Source: Epiperipatus broadwayi
Lineage: Eukaryota; Onychophora; Udeonychophora; Euonychophora; Peripatidae
Length of the DNA stretch: 64,000 bases
Assembly (NCBI GenBank): GCA_028023455.1
Contig: JAQFVV010012423.1
Location: 9,032,269 to 9,096,268 of the forward strand
Reading direction: 5' to 3'
Position 1 is the stretch's first letter. Every line of letters begins with the position of its first letter. Below are positions 13,001 through 28,000 of the stretch, one piece after another. Below the pieces are notes generated by a model that saw nothing but the letters and a program-made list of their open reading frames with translations, made no database searches and was not told where the DNA came from. The position numbers and the translations under genes are program-made.

Positions 13001-16000
13001 CTATAACAAAACTTTAAAACTAATTTATTTAGTTGAAATAAATTAGTTTTTTTTTTTTTTAAAAAACTAAATTTAAAATTAATTCCATTTTATTTTATGC
13101 ACATATACCTTTATCAAAGCGTGTATATGTCTATAATAGAAACCTAAATTTAATAAAAATAATCTAGTCTAATTTGTGAAACTTGAATTTTAATCAAAGA
13201 TTACCAACTAAATATAAATTGAGATGTCTTGCATTGGTGGTCGAGAGGTCAGCGTGACTGCCTTGCACTTGCAGGCAGTTGCCCGGATTGCGGGTTCGCG
13301 TCCCGGCTGATGCTATGATACTTAAAAATATATATATAAATTGAGATAGGCAACCTATCTCAATATATATTACTTAAGAAACGACTTTATAGAATAACTT
13401 AATACTTTTAAATATATAAGTAATGGTGGAGAAAAGAAAAATTAAGCATTTAATAAAAAGGTAATTTTAGTCTCTGAATTTAGAATTAAAGCCATACCTT
13501 GTGAAATATTTTGTCTAGAATAATATTATAATTGGAATAGAACCTTAGAGTATTACAGAAAAAGCCACTGTATATCAAAAAAAAAAAAATGTAAAAAAAA
13601 CAAAAAACAAAGACAAAATGATGAAAAAATTGTAAAAATAAAATCAAAGAGTAAAAAATGAAGTCACTTAAAAAAATAACTTTCTATAAGCAGATAATTA
13701 ATTATGTTAGTGAGAAAGTTAATTAATTTACATATTTAAAAATAGCCTTACCAGGATTTTGTAAAGTTGTCTTGCTAACAGGTTTGCGTAATTGAAATCC
13801 TAACAAATAATGAGCAATATTTGGTGTGGCTTGATCAAGACTGTATAATAACAACCGCATAATATTCTGTCGAATAGAATTTCTTAAATAAGATGGACTT
13901 TCCTCTAAATCTTAAAAAATATAATCATTAAAAAATAATTATTAAAGATCTTTCAAATATTAATATAAATTAATTGAATGAATGATGCAATTTTTTGAAA
14001 TTAATTTTATTTCATCATTACCAACACTTTTTGGAATTTCATCACTGATTTCTTCTGAATCCTCTACTTCTAAACATTCCACAAATCCACATAATAATTC
14101 TCTAGAAACAGGCTGTCCAAATATAATATGTGATATTTAAATATTAAGAAAAAAAATTATTCATAAAAAATTTTTCAATTGCTTAAATATCAGTCAAAAA
14201 ATAAAAGATCAATATACAAATGACAAAATAAAAAAACAAATAAATGATGCTACTAGCAGTTTGTGTTTATTTTGAAATCTTATTTACTGATGAAGTTTAC
14301 AGATAATAGAAAAACGAGATATGAGGTACTATTTCTAAATCAAAGTTTTTATCTAATTCTCTCTGGATATTCGTGTTTATCCAATAAATTGTAAAACTGA
14401 GTTTATGTTTATGCAACACACTTCTAAACTTTAATTACAGCATCAATTCTTCACAGAAAAAGTTTGATTATTTTATTAATTAAGATAAAAATCGAAATGA
14501 CATTTCATACAAATTTTTTTTTACAGAAATGAAATATCTTATCACTTATAAGTGTGTGTTTATGTGAAAAATAATTACATCAAGACAAATACAAAAAGTC
14601 AGACATCTAAACGCCCCTCCCCGATTGCTTTTGGTGAAAAGCAATTTAAAGAACAAGCTGTTATCAAAAGAGAGAAAGGCAGATTAAGCAAATGACTTGA
14701 TTTAGATTAGGAAAAAATTCAAATTTTACAAGTATTTCACCTTTTAAGTAAATTCTTTAAATTAAAAAAAAAACTTCTTAGTTTTGAAATATATTAATGC
14801 ATGTTGCAATCTTAAATCTTTTTATTCTTGAACTATTTTTTCTCAACGTGAGTCTGGATTTAACTAAACCTATAAAATACTATTTTAATTAAAAAGAATA
14901 TCATTAAAGAAGGTGAACTACTTAAATTACTTTTAATTACATTTGACATTTGTTGATTAAAAAATAAAAAAACTTATTTTTACTCAAATCAATAATAATT
15001 TTTATTGATGTATATGACCTTACCTCATTTGCTGTAAACATTCCAACTAATTCAGGTTGAACCACTGGAGACTGGCATACTAAGCAGAGAATTTTAATGC
15101 TGGATAACACATGTTCACACAGCCAAGAATTATAAGTAATATATCTAATATTAACATTAAAAAAAACACATGATAAAAGCATTTGCATAAATTTAAATAA
15201 TTCTGCTAATTATTTAAATTAAATATTTAAAGAAAATAATTATTTGTTTATATACCTACTTGGCAATTTTAAAAAGATGATCTGCTCTTCCACTTCGTGG
15301 GTTAATTCCCATCAACAATTTGTCAAGAGAAGATACTAACAATGAAGAGCCACTTTCTCTTAAAATGAATAAAAAGTGATCCTGTTTTTCAAGAGTTAAC
15401 TCTATCATCTTCAAGCATAGCAAAGAACTTTTCTGAAGACTGTCCTTTCCTTTTTTTTTAAAAAAAAAACTTAGATAAGAACAAATTATTTTAAAAGTTC
15501 CAAATGATTTTTACTTAGTTTATTATTATTATTTAATTTCTTTTGAAGATTTAAGAATAAATACAATATATTTATAAAAATTAATGCTAAAACATTTACA
15601 AATATTAAAACATTATATATATATATATATATATATTAATTAATTAATTAGTAATTATAAATTTGATGGTCATTTCTTTATATGATTACTGAATTGAGTA
15701 GAAATAAACTCTATGTTTGTAAAGTTAAATAATTAGCCATATTGAATGAGGCTTTGTTAAATCAAGTTTAGATTGGAAGTTCATCTTCTTTAATATTATT
15801 TGTCAGATCTGCTACTCTTATAAAAGCTGGAGGAAGCAAATGAAAATGAATAAATTTTTGATTTGCAAAGGAGATTTGGTAATATAGGATAGTTCACCGA
15901 TATAAATAACATTTAAAAAATTTATTGTTCCAATGATTATACATATATAATGTCAAATATATAACAAAATGGGAGTAAATTTTATAAAATAATTATTATA

Positions 16001-19000
16001 CAAGTTATTAGTCATATATAAATCATTAAACTATATCTAGCTGTAGTTTATCCATTATTTATATATTAATGAGAATGGTAAAAATAACCTAGATGAAGCT
16101 TAAATATTCATATAATTAAGATAGGTACATCAGTGTAAAATTAAAAACGTAAATATATCCAAAGAGCAACTTTGTCTGTTTTCATATTAGTCTTTATTTT
16201 ATTAGAATATTAGAAAAGTAGGATTTAAGTATTGTGAGATCAGTAAAAATTATAAAAAGCCCAGACTTTAAATAATAATAAAAAAATACAATACATTTTT
16301 GTATTCTTTTTCAATTTTTTCTCCCTCCACCAGCAAATTAGTTAATGGGACTTAAAGAAATGCAAGCTACTCACTTCTGTAGAGAAATTTTTTATGTCTT
16401 TGATACAAGTCTTTAAAAAATTTCACACCAACCTCATCCATTTGTAGTGAACAAAGACTTCTATATATTATCTTCAAAGCTAGTTTTAATTTCATTTTTT
16501 TTTAATTATGAAAACCTTTGCTGTAATACACACACACACACTCACATAAATACAACTAATTCTATTTTTTAAATTTTATTATGATTTGTTTTGATTTAAC
16601 ATAATTCAATAAATTTTCTTTTGTTTAAATCTTCATTTACTTTTAATTCTAAAAAAAATATTCTTATTTTTCTACAAAATTGCTTTAAATTTAAAAAAAT
16701 CTTAAAATTTGCATTTAAGGGTATACTCAATAATATAATTTGTTATTTATTTGAAAGTGTAAGCAACAATCACTATTTCCTTCTATTTTACATTAATTAA
16801 GCATTCAAAAAAATTGAATAGTTTTTGCATATTAATATTTTTACATAATAGATATATTCCTGAAAACGTTTTGTAAAAAAAAAAAATAATAATCTGTGTA
16901 AAAAAAGATATCATTCATATGAAAAATGAAAGATTGGTAAAATTAAAATAATAAATCAATTAATATGTTCAAATAAACTATATAAAATCATTGTTAAAAC
17001 TTTAATTTGATTTTATTATAAAAAAAATAAAATAATAATTCATGGACATAAAAACAAACCAAGAAAAGCACACACACACACATATATATATATGCATAAC
17101 TTACTTATTAGTAAAATTTAATTTTCACAATTTTTATTTTTTATCTGACTTTTTCAATTCCACATCAAAGCAATTCTAATTTTTAAAACCAAATGGCATA
17201 CAAAACTATTCAATTTTTCTGAAGGTTTCACTCAAGTGATAGTCAGAATGAAAAGTCAATAAATAATTATATTCAAATAAAAAATAATCAAATAAAAATT
17301 CTAAGATTTTTTTTTTTTTTTATAAATTAATAAAAACAATTTTCTAGAAAAGTAAGCAGGATTATTTATTTTTAGAATTAAATTAAGTAGTGATTTTAAT
17401 AAGACAAATTAAATGGATCACATTAGATTAAAATATACGTAAACCAATAATATAAATTTTTTAAAGAATGTACTAGATCAACAAGTCATGCAAAAAAGAA
17501 CCCCCCCCCCCACTGTGTGAGATCAAAATCATGTAAAAAAAAAAAAACCCAGATGATTATTTTTTAAAATATTAATTGGATGTTGTGTGATCATATGTAT
17601 ATACACATTAATTATTAATCAAATTAAATAAAAATGAAATATTTTTATAAATAAAATTACCTGGAAAAGGAATATATTGATCTAATAAGATAGTAGCTTC
17701 ATCTATAATAAACAAAATCTAAAAAAAAAAAACAATTTTTGATTATAAAAATACAATTATACTTGTGTAAATCTGCTTGTCTTTTTGAATGAATACATAA
17801 TTTTAGAATTATTCCAAAATAATGACAGAACAAAATGTGGTAATTATAACGTAATCAGGCTTGGCCACTTGATGGCGTTGTTGGCAGTCAAAAACAATAC
17901 AATACAATGTTCGAGGCCGCGTTATATTTTTAAATCGAATCACTGTTTTTTTCATGCCTTTTTATGAAAAAAATTGTTTAATTTAAATTTTGTATTTAGT
18001 AAACAACAACCTTTTTTTTTATTTTTAAATCGCTGTTTTTAGACAAAACTGCTACTCTGCAATGTCTATTTAGGATGTCTTTCGCTTAATTATTGGTAAA
18101 CGACAACCTTTTTTTTTATTTTTAAATCGCTGTTTTTGGACAAAGCTGCTACTCTGCGATGTCTATTTAGCGATGTCTTTCGCTTAATTATTGCTTTCTA
18201 CATAACAAAACAATTGTGTAGGGTTAGGTTTAGGGTTTTGTTTTAGGGTTAGTGTTCTGTTGTTTGTAATGCTAAAATAAAAGATATCAAAATCATAACC
18301 TAGACGGACAAAAGAAAGAAACTCAAACTTTTTCAATCAACAACAAACACATATAAATATCTTATTTACTTATTAAACATGTTTATAATATGTGCTTTCT
18401 ATGAAATTTACAAAAAATCGTGTATATTTTTATTGGACAGCAGAAATACTCGGCTTCTGTTGTCGACAACTGCGGAAAAAGTTGATCGCCATCCATTTTA
18501 TCAACTATGTGGTATTTCACGTGAAAACGAGATTTCGCACGTGATATAGGCCAAATTCTTTTTTACCTACCCTCGGCAAGCTTTTATACCTTACACATTC
18601 TCGAAGCAAGGGTGTGGCCGTTTAGAAACTATAAATTCATGTTTATTAAATAAATTATAAATACAAATATTGTGTAATATATATTGTAAAAATTTGACTA
18701 ACCCAACTAAACACACATATATATCAAACTGTAAACGAAAGATAAGTGTGTGGATTCACACTAAGTGTCGCGAAGCAGAAATAGGCCGTATTATTTCTGC
18801 GTTACGCATCATAAATGGCCTTCTAATGGCTAAGACAAACATAGATGTTTTCTATAGCCGTAAGTCAGGCCTTGTAAACGGCATTTGTTAGGTGTTTTGG
18901 TGAGCCAGAACGCCATCAAGTGGCCAAGCCCGAATATGTTATAAGTACCAAATGTAAAAACCAACAGGATCTCTAATATATATTTATTAATACACAAACA

Positions 19001-22000
19001 GAATCTTGATAGTACTTGAAGTAAATGGAAGAATGTGACATTTAATAAGATGAAGTACCATTTCATTACCATACAAATATATGAGAAAGTTTCTCAAAGA
19101 TCATTATATGAAAACAAAATAAAAAAAGAAAGAATGAAAATGGGGGAAAAATAAATATAACTGCTGACAAAGTAGAATTCTATTGGTAATAATAAATTAT
19201 AATGCATATATAATCAAAAAAATTATGATACTAAACTTTCCTTCAGAAATATAATAATCGCCAGATCTTGAAAAAATAATATTATACTCATTTTAAAGAA
19301 ATATTTATGATAAAGATAGCCTACAAAAATTTTAAATAGCATATTCCAATTGTCAGTAAATAATTAGAAATTTTTAAGAAAGTACTGTGTTTTAAAATGT
19401 GACAAAATTTTAAATTTTATACTAATATGATAATTCCTTTTTTTAATGTAAGTTTCCTTGACAAAGATGCAATAAATATTTTTGAAATCTTTAATATTTG
19501 TAATATGACAATTTACTACTATAATATTATAACATTAAAAAAAAAAAAAAAATGCAAATTTTAATCTAAATTTTTTTAACTTTATAATAATAAAATTTTA
19601 ATAAGAACATTACTTTTCATGGAAATTACTTTTTTAAAATATATATATAAGAGAGAAAAAAAGTAATAATCCCATTTTAATATCTAGCTGGAATCTATAA
19701 AAAATAACTGGAAAAGGAAATATTATATATTGTCTTCCAATACTGCTTTAATTGAAAAAAAAAAAAAAAAAAAGCAATGCTCTATCTGAAAACTCACCAA
19801 CATTTCAGATACAAGAGTTCTGCTGGGCTTTTGTTTTTTCAGATAGCAAAAGAATTCCAAATTAAGCTAATTCATTTAGAAAATATTTCAATATTTTAAA
19901 AATTAAGAAAATTTCAATATTCCCATAAATAAAAGTATTCAGAAGATTAGTTTTATGACTTTTTGTTTAGATCAAAAATGGACATTATGAAGACAGGAAA
20001 ATGGAACTATCGAAACGCTTAAAATAAGGTTAGAAGCAAAAGAAAAAGAAATGAACTGGGGAAAAAAAAAAAAAAAGCTAATAAGGAATAATATGTTGAT
20101 GAGTTTATTGGAATATATAAAAAGTTTGGAAGGTTGGACTATTTAATTTGGCTTACAGTGTTTCTCGGCATATAGTCTGTGTACTCAAAGTTCTGACATT
20201 AGTTTAAAAAAAAGACATTTTACATCGTATCATTATCATGATGAGATCACAAGATATCTTGATTTAAAATCTTTAAAAATTTCCCAAATGAAAGAAAAAA
20301 AGACAATGAAAATATATTATTAAAAAAAATGAAGGTCTTTTATTAATTTTTGTTTTAAATTGATTTAAAATTATATATATATTTTTCATATTTTTTATCA
20401 ATGTATCTCTCTCATCTCGACTCTATCATATCATAATCTTCCATCAGCATAGAAAATAGTACTATCCTCCGTCATTATGTATACATTTTGAAATCACTTC
20501 ATTTTTCAAATGAGTTGAACATAAACATGTGGAATAATTTTAATTCATATATATTTAAAACTTCTTTCCAAATACACATTCCTGAAACATATAAATATAA
20601 AAATCTGAAAAAGACAAATTACCTCCAAGATGCACATTTCATGTTGAACCAGTTGACCCATGTTACAATCTCTTATATATATCTTCATCATTTGTTCAGG
20701 ATTTAGAGATAGTAAATTATTACGGTTTGATTTATAAGTATCAAATTTTCTGCACACACAACTTTGACACCAATCATTTCAATACATTAATGATTATTAC
20801 TAATTGTTTGTTAAACTAGAAATTATCCCTAGTCCAGATATAAACTTTAAATTTCAGTTAAAGAATAATATGACTACAAGTTTACAGAAATATATATATA
20901 TGATTATATTACAAAGAAATCAAGTCATATATCACATAATCTAATTTAACAAGCTTGTATTACAAATGTTATATAATGAGCTTGCAAATAGCTCTTTTTT
21001 TTAATGATTATATATATTTATAAAAGAATACCTTCTTAAATAACAAAGCAAAACTTTCAACAAAACTTTCTATTCCTTATTATACAATTCAAATGTCCAT
21101 ACAATTTCAAAAAATTTTCTCTTAAATTTATCTTTCACTTGTCAAACACAGCATTTACAAAAATCATAAGCTGCATCAACAAATCCTTGACTTTATTACT
21201 TTTATTTAAAATTAGAACTGTTTTAGTTTTAAAAAATAATAAAAAAGAAATTAAGTAAATATAATCAATTACAGAAATCAGATTTATTGCTTTCATCAGA
21301 ACTTAAAATGGGTAAATATATATATCTAGATTATTCATAATTGTAAAAAATTTATATGTCACATAACTGTTGAAATTTAAAAGAATTTTAAATCATTAAC
21401 ATGTAAACATATAACTCGTTTCAAAAATCAAACTATTCATTTTAAATGTGTGCAAACATATACCATGTATTGAAAGCAAAAAAAAGATACAATAAAAATC
21501 ACCATATACAAAAATTTGAATATATATATATATATATATGATTATGAAAATTGCATTTAATGTAAATAAACTATATCTGAATTGCTATCATAAATAACTT
21601 TTTCAAAAAATATAAAAACTAATGCTAGATTTGAGAACTAATAGATTTTCACAAAACTTGAATCCTGCGCTAAGATTTTAGAAAAAAATTTAGTGCACAC
21701 TAAAAATTAATTTTTTTATGAATTTTCTAAAATTGATAATTGTGATATTTATTGGACTTAGACTAAAAATATGGCTTACATAAGTGAAAATATATATATA
21801 TAATTCTCACTTTCTCAAAACTTAAGAAGAATCACTTATTAAATTACTTTCACTCATTCATTTCATAAATGTTCTACCAAAAAAAAAAAAATGATATAAT
21901 AAAATCAAAGGTATTCTTACCATTTTCAGCATACCACCATCATGAAGCATATGAGTTAAAATATGATATCCAGGAAGCTTATTAGCAATGGTTGAACCTC

Positions 22001-25000
22001 CTCCTTGTAATTCTACTGGCTGATCAATAAAATCCTCTGGACTAACTTCATAGTCTCTCAATAATTTATATAAAATGTCTAAACAAGCACAAGAAATTTC
22101 CCACTGAAATAAAAATGATTAAGTGATATTAAAGATAAAATTATAAAAAATATAATTAGCAATATTTAAAATAATCAAATGCAAGCATGCCATACATTTG
22201 TTCAAATTCTAATATGATAGTCATTCAAAAATATTCTTATTCAATTAAGTTAGTTAGTAGTAATTCATAATAAACATCATAAGTTGAGATTACCATGTTA
22301 AAATTTTTATTTCAAATTAAAAATATATTAGCTACTGAACAACAAAAGTTGAAGATTATTATTTTAAAAGTATAAAAAAGTTTTTCAAAATAAATACATA
22401 TTACACAAAACAAAATGTGAATTAATTTTTTTGTTAGATGTTTATATCTCAGTAAATTATTAAATATTATATATAAAAATTTAAATATACAGTAAAGATT
22501 TTTTTTTAATTAAATGAAGCTCAGATTCTTCCTTCTTTGATATTTAATTTATATATTGTATTTTAAGACATGTTTGAACTTTATTCAGATAATTATAAAA
22601 CTGTGGTGAATGTGTCATCATTTCTATGTGTCGAATTTCTGAAGTTATCAAAGAAATATCTGATTATAAAATAATCATACTAGAGTTGATTTTCAGTAAA
22701 AATTTTAGATACATAATAAATTTGTATAAAGCAAATTAAAAATATGATTTCATATTATAAACTTTAAATAAAATGATTAATCATATACTTCTTATATGCA
22801 TATATTGTAACTAACTAAATAAAGGTTATAGTTTCTGATGGATGTAAACAGTCACAAAAGCAAGAGTGCACTATAGTGAGAAAGACATTTATGATACTAG
22901 ATACAAATTTCTATTTAGATTAAAATAGTACACTAAGGTGCAGCTATGCATCTAAGACCAGCAAAAATTAATATTATTCTTATTTAAGATTATTTAAAAT
23001 TAATAATATCTCAGGATGATTTATCCTTTTCTACACATAAAGTGTAGGATTAAATACTAATAATTAACTTTTCTACATTTATACAATTTAATAATGACTA
23101 GTAAATTGGTTCTAAATTCTCATGTTGTATTAAATAGATAGAACGATTATCTCAGAGTTTGAACATCATATAATAATATTCCTCAAAATCATTAATCTTA
23201 GAAATTAAGAATAATTTATTATTGATATGACCAAACACCAAAGGGATTTTATTGTATCTTATCATATCTCAAATAAATAAAAATATTATGATGTAAATAG
23301 TGCAAGTATTTACAATAAAGAATAATATTTCTTTTAAGCAATGTGTAATAGTTATAAAAATCATGTGACCATATTTTATTTATTAAAATATGTAGATGAT
23401 GATTGTTAACTAATTAACGACAAAAGACAAGATAATTTAACAAAATATAACAATTAACAATAAAATTATATAAAATATTCAAAAATGAATGTAATGACAA
23501 TAACAATAAGTTATCTTCAAAGATAAATAATACTGTAATAATATAATTACTAAATATATATCATATGTGACGTGAAAACAAAGCACTCCATTGGAGAGGG
23601 TTGTATGGCATTTAATTTAAATATCAACAGTAAGCCAAAGACAAGAATGTTTTATTGCCTTCTTTACTAATATAATTATAACATCTTATTATAGGAATCA
23701 GAATCATAAAGTAAACATTTTTATCAAAGAGCAGAGATTAATCCAACCTGTATATTTTATTCTCACAAAAGTATAATTTTAACTTGACCTGATTATCACA
23801 GTAGCAGGTGGCATTCACATAATATGCATAACAAATTTATATTATGTCTAAAATTACAAGGTATTGTTAGGAGTTTGCCTAAACTACACAATAAGATTTG
23901 TTATCAATGCCACAGATATTGTCAGGTACACTATCTAATCTTCATAGACTCACATGAGTACCTCTTAGGGAAAAAAGGAAAGGGGAAATTTTTTTAAATA
24001 TCTACTCTAGATTCCTTTCTTTATATAAAAAAGACTAATAAAACACATAAAATATTAAATATTATTTTCGCTATAAATTATTCTTAATTAATCTAAAGTC
24101 TAAGCCAACCAATCTCCAAAGTATAAATTAATAACACACAACACATTCCAATCATAAATATGTTTACCTGCATCTTCATTATCACACCTATCTTTTTTTG
24201 AGAACTTTTATACATAATAATAAAAATTTTAAATATAGTAAAATAAAAAAAATTCAATAACTTTATTCTATATATTCTTAAGATTATAATCCATAATCAT
24301 TTAACAATGTTCAAGATTAATAATCCAGGTGCAAATATTTCAATATTCACAATTATTAAATTATTGATAAGTCAAGATTGGAATATCCTAGTGGATGAGT
24401 TTAACAACACTTAATCCTTATATAAAGCGCATAATAATTAACGTTGAGTTTTTAAATATAAATCCTATAAAGCTCAGTTTCCAAACAACATTCTGATAAG
24501 CCTATAATTATTTGTTTATATTCCTTATGCATTAAATGCAATAGTTAACTCTTTCAGGAGTAGCTGTCATAGATTATAAAATTTTACAAGTACATTTACA
24601 AAGATAAAATATTAATGAATGTAAAACCATTTCTTAGCAATCATTTTAATAATAATTATCCATAGTTTTTGTATAACTGTGATTGTTATTAAATAATCCG
24701 TAATATACGGGTTGCATTAGTTTTTAGAATAAATCCAAAGCTTTCAGTAGTTTTCATAAATATAATATCAAGCAATTAATTAGTCTATCAAATCACATTA
24801 ATTTTATAATAATGATCTGCAGCTTTAAGTTGATATAGCAAATATAATTCCAAGCAATGATTTCTAGTTGAGAGAACAAACAAATAAATATGCAGTTCAG
24901 ATAAAACATAGCATTCCATGAAGCAATCTTAAAATTTTCATAGTAAAATTCAAATATTGGTTTTCATTCTCTTTTAAATTCATTATTGAAATGATATATA

Positions 25001-28000
25001 CTGTTTAACTTTTAATTTCTCCATTCAGGATGATGTAGAGGAGCACTTCCATTAAGAGGCAAATGTTGAGTTGGTTGTTTACCTAACATTGTTTTAAGGC
25101 AGGATACCAAGATGACTTATTTTGAATTTGAATCCTACACATTCCTTCTGCATACAATTTAGTAAAAGACTAAACAATTTTAGCATGTAGGTGTATTTAT
25201 AGGTTCCTCTCATATAATCAATGAGATCATAGTTTTTACCTAAAATCGTTCACTTTTTTGGATTTTTACAGAAATATTTTTTCATGGTAGCTTAGAAACA
25301 GTATGAAGCAGGTGATATTTGGAGATTTTAAAGTTTATAGCATCAAAATTTGTGATATTATTCTAAAAGTCTAAATGAATATTATTTGAAATATTAAAAC
25401 ATCAGATTACATTAATTAGTGATCAAAAATAAAACAAAATACATTCTTTAACAAATAAATTACTTATAATATTAAAATATTAACTAAATGATTTTTTTCC
25501 TATTTATTTTTAAAGTTCTTATTATATTTAATAATAAATCTATTTATTATTTTAATAATAAATTTATTTAAAGCATTTTCTAATTTTAATTACATTCAAC
25601 TATTTAAACAATCGTGCATGCACTCATGTGTTTGAATATTTTGTTAAAGCTTTAAATTGTTATTAAGTGTAATCTAGATCATCTAGCTGAAATGATAAAG
25701 CTATTATATTAAAATATTTTTAAATACTTTATTCTTATTATAGTTAGTATTATGCACTATTATTATGTTATTCTTTCAATATTGATTTTATGTGTGTATC
25801 TTTCTTTATCAAATTTCAACCACAATAAAACAAAATTTGATATGTATAATTTTTAAGAAGCTGCATATAAAATCTATTCAGAAGACATCTTGAATAATTT
25901 AATAGCTTGCTTCACTAGATATTATCACAGCAATATAAATATCCCTTCCAAACAACACTACTTGTAATAATAACAGTAATAATCAATATTTATTTTCTTG
26001 ATAGGTCAATAAATTTTTTTAGAGTTTATGATTGTGACTATTAATTTGGACCTAAGAATATCATTCCAATATATTGTACCAGACACTCAATCCATTCTGC
26101 TCGCCGAGGGCGCCACCAGGTCGCTTGTTCCTGGAAAAATTTATTTACCGTGATCAGAATAGATGATGATGATGGTTTGCACCGACTAAACTTAGGGAAA
26201 AAGAAGAGATCTTAAAATTGTTTAGACAATTGAGAAATAAAAGTACCAAGACAAACATCAGCCAAATTAAGTTTAAACAAACTTTAAGAATTTTATTAAG
26301 AGAAGTTTTATAAGAAAAGTTTCTAAGTTAACGAATAGGATTAGCTCAGGTGTGTACCAGAAAGACTAAACGCAATGCTCTGGCAGACCTACTGATCTTC
26401 TAATAACGAATTATAAAGAGAGGAAGCAAATTTCACTCAGCAGAGAATTCACCCAAACATTGGCCTTCCCATTCACAGATATTTAAACAATACGTTCTTG
26501 AAATAAATCAACAAAACCAGCGCAGACGAGCTTTTCGAGATCTGAAAAATGTGTCGGGACCACGAATGTCTTATGCCGGTAGAAGCTGTACCAAATATTA
26601 CATTTAAAATAAAGACGATTGATTTACCTCAAGAACAACCGAAAAATATGATTTAAAATGAAAGGAAAACAAACAATTAAAACAGGTGAATCTCCGACCA
26701 AACGATTGGCGAAGACTAATCTAAAAATAATAATTAAAGGTCTCAATAGGAGACAAGCAAATAATTAGAAAAGCAGTTACATCTGCCCAAGCATTTCAAG
26801 GAAAATAAACTTACAAAACAAATTCTGAGTACACACTCTGATAAATTTAAAGCCATACAAAATAAATCTATCGGAGAGTGCAAATGAGTACGAAAATATT
26901 AAAGCTTTAAATACTTTAGCAGAACGAAAGTCTCTCACCTGTAATGTACAAAGGGATAAACATTATCTTCCTGCTGGCGACTTATAAAATTACAAAGAAA
27001 AACAATCCCAGTTTCCACTTTCAGAGACATAAGAAAGAAGAAACGAAATCTCTACCTGCGGAAAACTAGGACAATAAATTCGCCAGCCAAAAGATTTTGT
27101 GTTTTGCCAAAGCGCAAGCACAGTATTTAAAATCAATTATTGGATATTAAAATAATTACAGGTAAGCATTTAAAATATACAAGATTGCTAAAGCATTTAT
27201 AAAAAGTTAGGCATAAAAATATAAAAACTCACTCATCACTCTCCAAAAAACAAAAATTGAAAGCAAACTTGGAATCTTAAAATTAAGATTCCAAGACACA
27301 CTACAAAATATAAAAGAGAAAAAAACACAACAAATATTACATATGAGGTTAAATATTGCTTATGAATACAGATTTATAATTAGATTGAGCGGAGATTTAA
27401 TTAAAAGAAATTTACCCTGGCTAGAATAACAGAAAACATTTACCTTACGGTAAAACAATGTTCACATAGAATGCACACTTTTGTATTAGTTCATTTTTCA
27501 GGTCCTTTGACAGCGGCAAGGTAGAGGTATAGAAGTTCCGGTCTCCTAAATGTTTATGGCATGACTGACGGAGATTTGGTAGTTAGGGTTCATCCTTTGT
27601 TTAAATTAGCAAGACATCCTGATGATGGCAAAACTCAGAGCGGTAGATTTTGACATCTTGTCTAGCAACGAAGTCTGTTAATAATTGTAAGTTTTCAGCA
27701 GGAATTAAATGTCCAAACTGCTACCCAAAACGATATAACTCTCAGCAGGCGATAATCAAAGTGTATACGGAATACTGAATCTCTCACTTTGAAACAGCTT
27801 GTTGGTCAAGAATAAAAGCAAAAAAAAAACTATTGTGCCAAATTTTGCGGGGTCATTTATACCCAGCTACATTTCCCATGAAAACCTTGACTGTTGTCCA
27901 ATTCTACGCCTAAAGTCAGGGCACATCTTAATCTCCCGCTCAATCTAATTTAAGAATTCTAACCAAGGATTATTGAAACGAAAACAACACACAAAATTAA

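Larger units (their letters stand above)
1085..13751 (-). other. 12.7-kb Nup205 intron
   Basis: This intron separates the two halves of a glycine codon. Recognisable content is a small foldback (1461-1687), a large foldback and related repeat (5318-6066), a LINE 3' fragment (6067-6570), a partial repeat copy (11612-11785), a tandem duplication (11995-12210) and a tRNA-derived retroposon (13226-13334). The stretches 1700-5300, 6600-11600 and 12220-13200 are A+T-rich with many short A and T runs, and I see no gene there. Confidence 0.8.

Noticed and set aside
13231-13313. Functional tRNA gene
   Set aside because: Although it folds as a cloverleaf, the anticodon loop is enlarged. The block is flanked by a retrotransposition target duplication and has a relative elsewhere in the window.
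18217-18260. TTAGGG-like tract as a true interstitial telomere
   Set aside because: It is a short, degenerate part of a transposon and occurs at the same place in the second copy, so it marks neither a chromosome fusion nor an end.
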